Shown: positions 1 through 7,886 of the stretch, one piece after another
How positions within the stretch are numbered: position 1 is the first letter of the stretch
Layout of the letters: each line of letters begins with the position of its first letter
DNA from: Bacteroides sp.
Lineage (GTDB): Bacteria; Bacteroidota; Bacteroidia; Bacteroidales; Muribaculaceae
Direction: 5' to 3'
Length of the DNA: 64,000 bases
Assembly (NCBI GenBank): GCA_014801735.1
Contig: JAAVDO010000004.1
Span: 1-64,000 of the forward strand
Translations under genes and position numbers: made by a program
The notes under the pieces: model-generated
Told to the model about the DNA's origin: nothing
What the model saw: the letters and a program-made list of their open reading frames with translations, nothing else
Database searches by the model: none

Positions 1-122
1 TGCTCTTGGGGGCGGACTCGCCCGCCCCCGCCGCTCGGGCATCCCCCTGCGAGGAGAGAGGAATACCTCTGGCATGCGAATTTAGAACTAAAACTGTGCA
101 TTTCTAAGTGGATTCTTCAGTT

Positions 123-872
123 TTAATGGCTGTCTGCTATTCCAAGCATACCGGCCACCTCCTTCAGTGTCTCAGCTGAATCCGCTCCTTCGGGAATCGT
201 TTTCCGCTTTTTGTCCTCATGCTGCGGCTGCAGCAATATCGCGCTCCATCCGGCGTTAAGCGCTCCGCTGATATCGGTTTCCGGATTGTCGCCGATCATC
301 ACGTGATGGTCAGCGTTCATGTCGCCGCTCTTTTCCATCGAGTGTTCATACAGCCGTATGTCGGGTTTGGGCACTCCGATGTCGTCTGAAAGCACTGTCA
401 GATCTATCAGGTCGGCCAGGCCGGCATTGGTTATCTTCCGGTACTGAACGTCGGCAAACCCGTTGCTCAGTATCCCGATTTTCACACCTGCCTTCCTGAG
501 CGACTTCAGTAAGTCGGTTGCACCGTCTACGAGCGCCGTCTCCTGTGCCAGTAGGTCCAGATACACTTTGTCGAGCTTTACCGATTCCGCACGGGCGGTG
601 GCGTCATCCGCCCCACCTTCTGCGAGCGGGCGCCTGAAGCGTTCCATCCTCAGATATTCGGTCGATATCTCACCTCGAGCCAGCTCATCCCATAGCGGGT
701 AGTTGTATTTCTCGTAACATCTGGTCCAGCTTTCAGCGTTGTCAAACCATCTCTCGAGTCCGGCTGCCTCGAAGGTCTTCCTCAGAGCTGCCCGTGAGTT
801 GATGGTGAAGTCTATCAGGGTGTCGTCAAGATCGAGCCAGACCCAGGTTATATCTTTTCCCTTATATTTCAT
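123..872 (-). CDS. HAD-family hydrolase (YjjG-like nucleotidase/phosphatase)
   Basis: A 249-residue haloacid-dehalogenase phosphatase. Seen: motif I DLDDTL near residue 14 (D14 nucleophile, D16 acid/base), motif II LSNGF near 136, the motif III lysine in VPKPD near 167, and motif IV GDNPETD near 195. The helical cap sits between motifs I and II, as in subfamily I. Length and motif spacing fit the YjjG group, which dephosphorylates nucleoside monophosphates, but substrate cannot be read from sequence. Its start overlaps the end of the upstream transporter gene by 11 bases, so the two are probably co-transcribed. Cytoplasmic; no signal peptide. Confidence 0.88.
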   Translation of the reverse strand: MKYKGKDITWVWLDLDDTLIDFTINSRAALRKTFEAAGLERWFDNAESWTRCYEKYNYPLWDELARGEISTEYLRMERFRRPLAEGGADDATARAESVKLDKVYLDLLAQETALVDGATDLLKSLRKAGVKIGILSNGFADVQYRKITNAGLADLIDLTVLSDDIGVPKPDIRLYEHSMEKSGDMNADHHVMIGDNPETDISGALNAGWSAILLQPQHEDKKRKTIPEGADSAETLKEVAGMLGIADSH

Positions 873-1581
873 TTATTTTCCACCATTTATATGATATTCC
901 GCGGTCTATATCCGGATCTGTCTGCTCTATGGCTCTCAGGCGCTTGACCACTCCGAGCGTCACTGGCAGAACTATTATCTCATAGGACGTTTTAAGCAGA
1001 GCCTGTGTTATCATCAGCGTGATTATCACCTGCCATGACACGTTTCCTGCGAATGCTATCGGAAAGAATATCGCCGAATCCACGCTTTCGCCGAGCAGGG
1101 TCGATAATATGGCTCTTGCCGAAAAACCTTTACTACCTGTAGCCAGTTTCATCCTGCTCATCACATAGGCGTTGACCATCGAGCCGCATAGAAAAGCCGC
1201 GAAACTGGCCGCCAGTATTCTTGGAACGGCGCCGAATATTGTGCTCATCGCATCCTGATGGGCCCACTCTGCCGAGCCCGGCAGCCAGAGTCCTATCTGC
1301 AGCAGCAGCGACACGAGCAGGTTGGCTCCGAAGCCCAGCCATATCACGAACCGTGCTTTCCTGAAGCCATACACCTCTACAATACAGTCGTTTATAATAT
1401 AGGAGATCGGAAATACTATTACTCCGGCTGTAATAGTGAGCGGCCCGAGGTCTACAATCTTGATCTCCATCAGATTGCTCACTATCAGACACACACAGAA
1501 CACCACTGTAAGAACCATAAACAGCGGTGTGATCCCGCAGCTTGCGCTGTTTCGGGACAGTTGGTTGTTGTTTTCTGTCAT
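862..1581 (-). CDS. yhhQ: Queuosine precursor transporter (YhhQ/DUF165 family)
   Basis: A 239-residue integral membrane protein with about six hydrophobic segments. Family features are the ISYIINDCIVEVYG block near residue 58 and the GESVDSAIFFPIAF block in the C-terminal half. YhhQ proteins import queuosine precursors such as preQ0/preQ1 for tRNA modification. The start is the ATG at 1579-1581 (MTENNNQ): the frame stays open to 1779, but that part overlaps the upstream glycosyltransferase and has no family similarity. A TATCTTTG -7 box lies about 80 bases upstream. Probably first gene of an operon with the HAD hydrolase. Confidence 0.9.
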   Translation of the reverse strand: MTENNNQLSRNSASCGITPLFMVLTVVFCVCLIVSNLMEIKIVDLGPLTITAGVIVFPISYIINDCIVEVYGFRKARFVIWLGFGANLLVSLLLQIGLWLPGSAEWAHQDAMSTIFGAVPRILAASFAAFLCGSMVNAYVMSRMKLATGSKGFSARAILSTLLGESVDSAIFFPIAFAGNVSWQVIITLMITQALLKTSYEIIVLPVTLGVVKRLRAIEQTDPDIDRGISYKWWKINEI

Positions 1582-1661
1582 TTTCTTGTTTTGATTGAGT
1601 CTGCGGGTGGTTTCCCTGCAGGCTGACGAGGTTTCAAGCACTCGGTTGGTTAATTCTATTG

Positions 1662-1692
1662 CAAAGATACTAAATATATTTCTATCCCCCAA
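1662..1692 (-). promoter_or_regulatory. Bacteroidetes-type promoter for yhhQ-HAD operon
   Basis: On the minus strand TATCTTTG (1662-1669) matches the -7 consensus TAnnTTTG, and TTGG (1689-1692) lies 20 bases upstream, near the -33 TTTG consensus. Transcription would start about 75 bases before the yhhQ ATG. Confidence 0.55.
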
Positions 1693-2794
1693 GTCGCGTG
1701 TCTCCATGCCCCATGGCTGCGACATACACCCGATCCGTCTCCGCTGCGATTCTGTCCCAGTCGTAATCCGCCAGGTCATATTCGCGCTGTCGTCGGGGTT
1801 GGTTTAATTTGGTTCTCAGAAGCTCTCTGAGCGCTTCAATGTCGCCGAGTGGATAATGATCGCCTGGCGTCAGTTGCGGCAGTCTGCAGGCCTCTATATC
1901 GCTTGCTACTACGTCCAGTCCGTAGCTCATCGCTTCGAGTAGTGCGATAGGCAGTCCTTCGTGCGACGATGGCATCACGAATAGCCGTGCGTGGCTCATC
2001 AGTTCGTTCAGCTTTTCACCCTTGATAAATCCCGGCAATATCACTCCGGCCTCCGCGGCCCGGGTTTTCAGCATCCTTGAATAGCTGTCGGGATGGTCGG
2101 CATCTCCGGCTATCACGAGGCGATATCCCTTTTTGTCGCTTATACCGCTCCATGCTTCGATAAGTTCATGAAAGCCCTTTTCAACCACGAAACGCCCCAG
2201 AGCTACGACGTATTGTTCTTTCGTGAGCCCCAATGTGTCAATGGCCGCGGTGCTTTCGCTTCTGCGGGGGGGTACCACTCCGTTGAATATCACTTTCACA
2301 TCCGTTCGTCTATATTTGGCGGCAAGCTGTCTACCCGCCTCAGCCGACACCGCTATGATCGCGTTCGCACTCTTCGAGCCTATACTCTCACCCGCTTTGA
2401 GCACCGCTTTCGCTACGGCTCCCCATTTCTTGCGTTTGTAGTCGGCTCCGTGATTTGTGACCACAACCTTCATCCCCGCTATCCTTGCGAGCGGTGCCAG
2501 CAGCGAAGGCCCTATTCCGTGGATATGCACTATCTCCGCTTTGTCGCGCCGTGCCGCCAGAATTGCCAGTAGGGTATGGGTTATTGCCTCAAGGCTCTTG
2601 ATTCTGGGCGACGGCAGGTCTTTTAGCCTTACGCCACGGAAGCTCTCCTGCTTACCATGGGTGTAAGCTCTCCTCCGGTACACGGTCACCTCATGCCCCA
2701 TAGCTGCCAGTCGCGGATACAGCTCCTGACAGTGGGTTTCGATACCTCCCTGTATATCAGGTATTCCTCTTGTCCCGACTACAGCTATCCTCAT
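1682..2794 (-). CDS. Glycosyltransferase family 4 (GT-B, DUF1972-type N-terminus)
   Basis: A 370-residue cytoplasmic GT-B glycosyltransferase. The N-terminus reads VVGTRGIPDIQGGIET, typical of GT4 enzymes with a DUF1972 acceptor domain. The C-terminal domain carries VVALGRFVVEKGFHELIEAW and the EGLPIALLEAMSYG nucleotide-sugar-binding block (the EX7E motif). Such enzymes transfer rhamnose, galactose or related sugars onto lipid-linked glycans. Its ATG overlaps the stop of the radical SAM gene upstream by four bases (ATGA), so the two are translationally coupled. Part of the surface-polysaccharide locus; donor and acceptor unknown. Confidence 0.88.
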   Translation of the reverse strand: MRIAVVGTRGIPDIQGGIETHCQELYPRLAAMGHEVTVYRRRAYTHGKQESFRGVRLKDLPSPRIKSLEAITHTLLAILAARRDKAEIVHIHGIGPSLLAPLARIAGMKVVVTNHGADYKRKKWGAVAKAVLKAGESIGSKSANAIIAVSAEAGRQLAAKYRRTDVKVIFNGVVPPRRSESTAAIDTLGLTKEQYVVALGRFVVEKGFHELIEAWSGISDKKGYRLVIAGDADHPDSYSRMLKTRAAEAGVILPGFIKGEKLNELMSHARLFVMPSSHEGLPIALLEAMSYGLDVVASDIEACRLPQLTPGDHYPLGDIEALRELLRTKLNQPRRQREYDLADYDWDRIAAETDRVYVAAMGHGDTRLGG

Positions 2795-3801
2795 TCTTCC
2801 TTAATTATTTCGGGTGTCTCTCCGCGAGCTATCCTGAGTTTGTTCTTGACAACCCATCCCAGCGGCTTGGCAATATACTTTTTCATCACCGGAGCTGCTG
2901 TGCCGACCATCCAGCAATTTTTTTCGCAGTTTCTCACCCGCGCTCTCACCCGCTCGGCCTGATCGCTGTTCCATATCTCCACGAAACTCGCTGTCCTCAG
3001 GTTGCCCATCGATTCAAGCCAGTAGCGTTCCTCCATGCCGTTGCACGGATACACCTCACCTTCAGGATCGATAAAAAAGTTGGTGCTTCCGGCCTCGCAG
3101 GGCAGCAGACGTCTGTTTCCCTCGATATAGTTTATCAGGCCCATGTTGAAATAGGCTCTGAACCAAGATTTCGGATGCCGCTCTTTCAGTTGCATCTCAA
3201 TGAGCTTGCAGAAGTCGCCGCACACTTTCTCGCGGTTTGTTATCGTGTTGTCTGTCTTGTGGAAATAAAAACTGTTGTGGAATGCGGCGGTGGCAAATTC
3301 AAGCCCCAGCGCCTGGCTCAGCCTGTATAGCGCCAGCATGTCTTCCGAATTGTGGTTGCTGACGGTGCAACCGAATCCTATATCTTTCACTCCCATCTCT
3401 TTCAGCATTAGCAGTGTGCGCAGGGCCTTGTCGAAGCCGCCATAGCGCCCGCGCAGTTCGTCATTTTTCCCGCTCAGTCCCTCTATCGAGATCCTGATTC
3501 CTATCTTCGGATATTTCCGGCAAAGTTCGATTATGCGGTCCTCAAACCATCCCGATGTCGAAATGACTATTCTGTCCGTGTGCCGGTAGCATTCTTCGAC
3601 GATTTCTATCAGATCTTCACGTACGAAAGGTTCCCCTCCTGTCAGGTTTATGAATCTCAGCTTAGGGAGCGATTTTAGCTCCTCCACCTTGATTTCTTTA
3701 TTCCTGTCGGTGGGATATTTCCATATATTGCACATTTCACACCGCATAGGGCAGCGGTAGGTGAGTATTATGCTGGCTTCCTTAGGTAGTGTTGTCGCCA
3801 T
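2791..3801 (-). CDS. Radical SAM protein with SPASM-like C-terminus
   Basis: A 336-residue radical SAM enzyme. C17, C21 and C24 form the CxxxCxxC site for the SAM-binding 4Fe-4S cluster (TYRCPMRCEMCNIW), followed by NLTGGEPF, the SAM-contacting GGE motif. The last third has further cysteines (CEAGS, YPCNG, NCEKNCW), consistent with a SPASM/twitch domain binding extra clusters. Such enzymes modify peptides, sugars or other small molecules by radical chemistry. It lies between two GT4 genes on the same strand, overlapping one by four bases and 32 bases from the other, so a role in modifying the glycan or its precursor is likely. The reaction cannot be named. Confidence 0.85.
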   Translation of the reverse strand: MATTLPKEASIILTYRCPMRCEMCNIWKYPTDRNKEIKVEELKSLPKLRFINLTGGEPFVREDLIEIVEECYRHTDRIVISTSGWFEDRIIELCRKYPKIGIRISIEGLSGKNDELRGRYGGFDKALRTLLMLKEMGVKDIGFGCTVSNHNSEDMLALYRLSQALGLEFATAAFHNSFYFHKTDNTITNREKVCGDFCKLIEMQLKERHPKSWFRAYFNMGLINYIEGNRRLLPCEAGSTNFFIDPEGEVYPCNGMEERYWLESMGNLRTASFVEIWNSDQAERVRARVRNCEKNCWMVGTAAPVMKKYIAKPLGWVVKNKLRIARGETPEIIKEE

Positions 3802-3833
3802 GTCTAGATTGGTTTGTCCGCAAATATACGCAT

Positions 3834-5039
3834 TTATCCCGACACCTGACCACCGTTGTATATCTTTTCAAGTTGCCTGATATGGTTGTCTGCGCTGAAT
3901 CTCGTGCGAGCTTTGCGGGCTATTTCCCGATAGTCATAAATATGGGGAGCCGTGATCATCATTTCTATGTTCCTCCTAAGGGCCTCGGCATCGCCTGGTT
4001 CCGACAGCATCCCGTTCCAACCTTCGTCTATCAGTTCCGGAATACCTCCGATTCTGCTCCCTGCGACCGGTGTGCCTGCACACAGCGACTCGATCACGCT
4101 CAGCGGATTGTTTTCATACCATTCCGAGGGTACCACTGTCAGTTTTGCCCCGGCCATCTCTGCCGCGACTGTTGCCGGATCTGCATGACCATGGAATTCT
4201 ATCTGTTTGTATCCGGCATATTTCTGCCTCATCTCCTCTTTGACAGGGCCATCGCCGAATATCTTGAGCCGGTAGGGGAGTGCCGATGCGGCTTTTAGCA
4301 GGGTCGCCACGCCTTTCTCTTCCGATAAGCGCCCGAAGTAGGCGTAATAGTCCCCTTTTCTGCTATCGGGCTCCATTCCGATATTTCCGGTGAAGTTACA
4401 TAGCACCGACGTTTTCACCTCCGGTATTCCCGCCGCTGTCATCATTTCGGCCATAAATCGGCTGGGGCAGATAAACATATCTGTCTGACGGCTCAGTAGC
4501 CGAATATTCCATTTCCGGGCTTCCATGTATGCCGCGAGACTTGCCGCTACCGAACCCTTCATGCATCTCGACTTGACTACGGCCCGGCGGTCCGACCTGC
4601 AGTCACTGCATACTTTACCCTCTCTCAGGCATGTATAGGCCGGACATATCAGCTTGTAGTCGTGAAGTGTCCACACCGTTCTGCATCCCGCATCCTTGGC
4701 CATTCCGACAACTACCGGCGACAGATAGGAATGTATGTTATGGAAATGCACTACATCCGGTCTGAATACGTCGAGCATTCTTTTGAATCTCATCTTCACA
4801 CTGGAATAGCCCAGCGATCTGGCGGCACCTGTCACTTTGTTGGCTAATGTTCCGCTCATCACTACTTCCGGTGCATAAAGATGGCTGTAGGCCGAATCGC
4901 GGTTCATTCTGTGACTCATTCCCCACTCCGCCGACTCATATCCGCGCGCCGCGAGCTGGTCGCGGGTTTCAAGGGCCATTATCTCGGCTCCGCCGCGGCG
5001 ATACAGAAATTTGCTTACTGTCAGGATACGTGGTTTCAT
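3834..5039 (-). CDS. Glycosyltransferase family 4 (GT-B)
   Basis: A 401-residue GT-B glycosyltransferase. Seen: an N-terminal KFLYRRGGAE acceptor-side loop, an HFHNIHSYLSP segment, the YYAYFGRLSEEKG start of the second Rossmann domain, and the ENNPLSVIESLCAGTPV EX7E donor-binding block. A cysteine-rich stretch (CPAYTCLREGKVCSDC) near residues 130-150 is common in this GT4 group. The ATG at 5037-5039 was chosen over one six codons upstream because GAGAGG lies a few bases before it. First gene of the leftward glycan operon (GT4, radical SAM, GT4), divergent from the cyclodeaminase-like gene. Confidence 0.87.
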   Translation of the reverse strand: MKPRILTVSKFLYRRGGAEIMALETRDQLAARGYESAEWGMSHRMNRDSAYSHLYAPEVVMSGTLANKVTGAARSLGYSSVKMRFKRMLDVFRPDVVHFHNIHSYLSPVVVGMAKDAGCRTVWTLHDYKLICPAYTCLREGKVCSDCRSDRRAVVKSRCMKGSVAASLAAYMEARKWNIRLLSRQTDMFICPSRFMAEMMTAAGIPEVKTSVLCNFTGNIGMEPDSRKGDYYAYFGRLSEEKGVATLLKAASALPYRLKIFGDGPVKEEMRQKYAGYKQIEFHGHADPATVAAEMAGAKLTVVPSEWYENNPLSVIESLCAGTPVAGSRIGGIPELIDEGWNGMLSEPGDAEALRRNIEMMITAPHIYDYREIARKARTRFSADNHIRQLEKIYNGGQVSG

Positions 5040-5079
5040 TTTTTCCTCTCGATACAAACGTTATTCCGTATCATTTTAG

Positions 5080-5087
5080 TATTTTTG
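5080..5087 (+). promoter_or_regulatory. Putative -7 box upstream of glycan module
   Basis: TATTTTTG fits TAnnTTTG in the divergent intergenic region. No convincing -33 TTTG lies at the right distance. It would give a leader of about 70 bases before the ATG at 5160. Confidence 0.35.
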
Positions 5088-5159
5088 CCAATCCAAATCT
5101 GTGCTCCCTCCGCAGATATCAGTATATATTTACGTCTTAACCCAGTTTAACCGGCCTGT

Positions 5160-6062
5160 ATGGAGATAATTACCGATCCCGTAATCCGAAGCCTCGACAT
5201 CACCCCGCTGCAGTGCATCGATTGGGTCACGGAATCGTTTTCTATCAAGGAAAAGTCACAGCTGCCTGTTAAACTTTCGGTTCACCCATCGGCCTCCGAT
5301 TTCATCAACACCATGCCCTGTCTGCTCCCGCCAGGGTATGGAGTGTTCGGATGTAAGATCGTGTCGCGTCATCGTTGCAGTTCCCCGTCACTCAAAAGTC
5401 ATATCACTATATTCGATTCTACCGACGGCCGTATGCTTGCGCTTTTCGAGGCCGATTGGATCACGGCTATGCGCACGGGAGCTGTTGCAGCCGTTGCCGC
5501 CGGTGCTCTTCTCCGTTCCGGTGCTTCTGTATTTTCGATTCTTGGCCTTGGAGTGACTGCCCGCTCAGTAATGCGCTGTCTGGCCGCACGTTTCTCCGAT
5601 CGTCAGCTGACAGTGCGTCTGCTCGACTATAAGGATCATGCCTCTCGGTTCATCAGTGAGTTTTCGTCATTGCCGGGTATCACTTTCGAGGTCTGCGGCT
5701 CGATGCGTTCACTCGTCGGTGATGCCGATCTGGTTGTGTCTTGTGTCACCGAAGCCGATACCCTTTTGGTCTCCGATCTTTCGTGGTTTCGCCCCGGCGT
5801 GTTGCTGATGCCGGTCCATACGCGCGGCTTTCAGAACTGTGATACGGTTTTCGACCGCGTGGTTGCCGACGATGAGGGCCATGTGCGTCATTTCGCCAAT
5901 TTCTCCAGGTTCCGCAGTTTCGTCGAATTGGCCGATGTCCTTTCCGGCCACAAACATGGGCGTCTTGACGATGAAGAGCGGATTATCTCCTACAACATCG
6001 GCCTCGGGCTTCACGATGTCGTTTTCGCTTACAAAATCTATCACATGTTATGCAGGCAGTGA
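5160..6062 (+). CDS. Ornithine cyclodeaminase / mu-crystallin family protein
   Basis: A 300-residue NAD(P)-dependent enzyme of the ornithine cyclodeaminase/mu-crystallin fold. Seen: the substrate-side segment with LPVKLSVHP near residue 36, GYGVFGCKIV, the ALFEADWITAMRTGAVAAVA helix (catalytic-region R/T, residues about 95-115), and a Rossmann loop ILGLGVTARS near 130. Relatives are ornithine and lysine cyclodeaminases, alanine dehydrogenase and SbnB-type N-(carboxyalkyl)amino-acid dehydrogenases, so the substrate is open. It overlaps the next gene by 13 bases and starts the rightward glycan operon. Its place between polysaccharide genes suggests it makes or modifies an amino-acid-like glycan substituent (inference). 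Confidence 0.8.
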   Translation: MEIITDPVIRSLDITPLQCIDWVTESFSIKEKSQLPVKLSVHPSASDFINTMPCLLPPGYGVFGCKIVSRHRCSSPSLKSHITIFDSTDGRMLALFEADWITAMRTGAVAAVAAGALLRSGASVFSILGLGVTARSVMRCLAARFSDRQLTVRLLDYKDHASRFISEFSSLPGITFEVCGSMRSLVGDADLVVSCVTEADTLLVSDLSWFRPGVLLMPVHTRGFQNCDTVFDRVVADDEGHVRHFANFSRFRSFVELADVLSGHKHGRLDDEERIISYNIGLGLHDVVFAYKIYHMLCRQ

Positions 6063-7879
6063 TTCTCGCGGCTGGAATGGGACGGCGGTTGCTCGGAAGC
6101 AACGATGGCCTTCCCAAGTGCATGATCAGCGTTAATGGTGAGAGGCTGATCGACCGTATCATCCGTCAGCTTGTGTCGTGTGCCGTTAAGCGCTTCGTTG
6201 TGATTGTCGGATACAAGGCTTCAACTCTCAGGGCGCATCTTCTTTCAGCTTTTCCCGATCTGGAATTCATATTCGTTGAAAACGAACTCTATGAATCCAC
6301 CAACAATATCTACTCTCTCAGTCTGGCTGCCGGTTATCTGTGTGCCGATGATTCGCTTATTCTCGATAGCGATGTGATTGTCGACGGTTCCGTGATTCAG
6401 GCTGCTGTCTCCGACTCTCGCCCAGATCTGGCTGTGGTTGCGCCTTATCGCCCATGGATGTATGGCACGATGCTCACTGTCGGTCCGGATCACAACATTA
6501 CCTCACTGATTTCTCCCGACCGCTTCATGGCTGCCGATGCTCCGTTCTATTTCAAGACGGTGAACATCTACCGTTTCAGCCGCGAATTTTCCGAACGTTG
6601 GTATCTGCCCTGCCTGAGCGCTTATATGGAGAAGGTCGGTCCACAGGCCTACTACGAACAGGTGCTTTCTGCCGTGTTGTCGTTAGGAACAGTTGAGGTT
6701 GCTGCTCTTGATGTCGGCTCTGCACGTTGGTATGAGATTGACTCGCCCGAAGATCTCAGGGTTGCCCGGGTGATTTTCAGTTCACCGGAGGCTGCTTGCG
6801 CTATGATCACCGGAAACTATGGCGGTTTCTGGCGGTTTCCCGGTCTGCTCGATTTCTGCTACCTTGTCAACCCTTGTTTCCCGCCTTCCGCTCTCATCGA
6901 GTCTATCAAAACTGCTCTTCCTGAGCTGCTGGTTTCCTATCCTTCGGGGCTTAAACCGCTCACACGGCTTGTCGCCGAGGCTATGCATGTGGATCCCTCA
7001 TTTGTCTGTCCCGGTAATGGCGCTTCCGAGTTGATCAAAGTGCTGATGGATCGGTTGCCGGGCCGGATTGCCGTCCTCACTCCGACTTTTGAGGAATATA
7101 TCAATCGTTCGCCCGGGAAAGTTGTGGAAATTCCTGTCAGTGTTGAGGTCCCGTGTCGGCTCTCTGACATTCCGGCTCTCGCTTCAGGCCGTTTCAGCGC
7201 TGTTGTCCTGCAGAATCCCGTCAACCCTACCGGACATACTTTTCTGCGTTCCGATCTTCTGGCGATGCTCGAAGTCTGGAAAAATCAAGGTGTGATTCTG
7301 GTGGTCGATGAATCTTTCATCGATTTTGCCGATGATCCCTCATCACTGTCACTTTTCACCGACGACATATTGCAACGGTTTCCTAACCTCGTTATTGTCA
7401 AGAGCCTTTCAAAGTGTTACGGTGTCCCCGGAATGCGCCTCGGCGTCCTCGCCACATCCTGTGAGTCTATGCTCACGTCTGTGCGCAGTGAGGTCTCAAT
7501 CTGGAATATCAACTCATTTGCCGAATATTTTTATCAGACTTTCAGTCGGTATGAGGATACCTATCGTGAATCGCTCGGTATCTTTCGCTGTTATCGCCGC
7601 AGTTTCTTCGATGCGCTTTCTTCCGTCTCGGGTGTTCATCCCGTTCCCTCTCAGGGCAATTTCATTCTTCTGCGCCTTAATCCGGTCAGTACGGATGTCG
7701 ATGTTGTATGCCGTCTTGCCGCTGACAATATCCTTGTGAAAGATTGTCGGGGCAAGCGTGGATTCCTTCCCGGCGAATATTATGTCAGAGTGGCGGTTCG
7801 CACTCCATCCGACAACGAACGCCTGGTCTCCGTCCTGCGCCAGCTTGCATCCGAAGGTCTTCTGGTAGCCTCAAACTGA
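6050..7879 (+). CDS. Fusion: LicC/PntC-like nucleotidyltransferase + CobD/HisC-like PLP enzyme
   Basis: A 609-residue two-domain protein. Residues 1 to about 245 are a nucleotidyltransferase: LAAGMGRRL at the start, a PK pair (LPKCMISVNGERLID), the STNNIYSLSLA segment typical of LicC/PntC cytidylyltransferases, LDSDV, and YEIDSPEDL near the end. Residues about 255-609 are a class I/II PLP fold: GNGASELI (cofactor phosphate), NPVNPTG, VVDESFIDF (pyridine-N aspartate), SLSKCYGVPGMRLG with Schiff-base lysine K455, and a C-terminal YVRVAVR arginine. The opening YGGFW and NPCFPP elements resemble CobD-type O-phosphothreonine decarboxylases more than HisC. Likely product: a CDP-amino-alkanol (ethanolamine or aminopropanol) made from a phospho-amino acid. 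An aminotransferase role is also possible. Confidence 0.8.
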   Translation: MQAVILAAGMGRRLLGSNDGLPKCMISVNGERLIDRIIRQLVSCAVKRFVVIVGYKASTLRAHLLSAFPDLEFIFVENELYESTNNIYSLSLAAGYLCADDSLILDSDVIVDGSVIQAAVSDSRPDLAVVAPYRPWMYGTMLTVGPDHNITSLISPDRFMAADAPFYFKTVNIYRFSREFSERWYLPCLSAYMEKVGPQAYYEQVLSAVLSLGTVEVAALDVGSARWYEIDSPEDLRVARVIFSSPEAACAMITGNYGGFWRFPGLLDFCYLVNPCFPPSALIESIKTALPELLVSYPSGLKPLTRLVAEAMHVDPSFVCPGNGASELIKVLMDRLPGRIAVLTPTFEEYINRSPGKVVEIPVSVEVPCRLSDIPALASGRFSAVVLQNPVNPTGHTFLRSDLLAMLEVWKNQGVILVVDESFIDFADDPSSLSLFTDDILQRFPNLVIVKSLSKCYGVPGMRLGVLATSCESMLTSVRSEVSIWNINSFAEYFYQTFSRYEDTYRESLGIFRCYRRSFFDALSSVSGVHPVPSQGNFILLRLNPVSTDVDVVCRLAADNILVKDCRGKRGFLPGEYYVRVAVRTPSDNERLVSVLRQLASEGLLVASN

Positions 7880-7886
7880 TATTGTG

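Noticed and set aside
1..60. GC-rich inverted repeat at the left edge (GGGGGCG with CGCCCCC)
   Set aside because: No T-run and no context to the left; neither a terminator nor an RNA gene could be supported.
1582..1779. N-terminal extension of the queuosine transporter
   Set aside because: It overlaps the 3' end of the GT4 gene, contains the promoter box at 1662 and has no family similarity.
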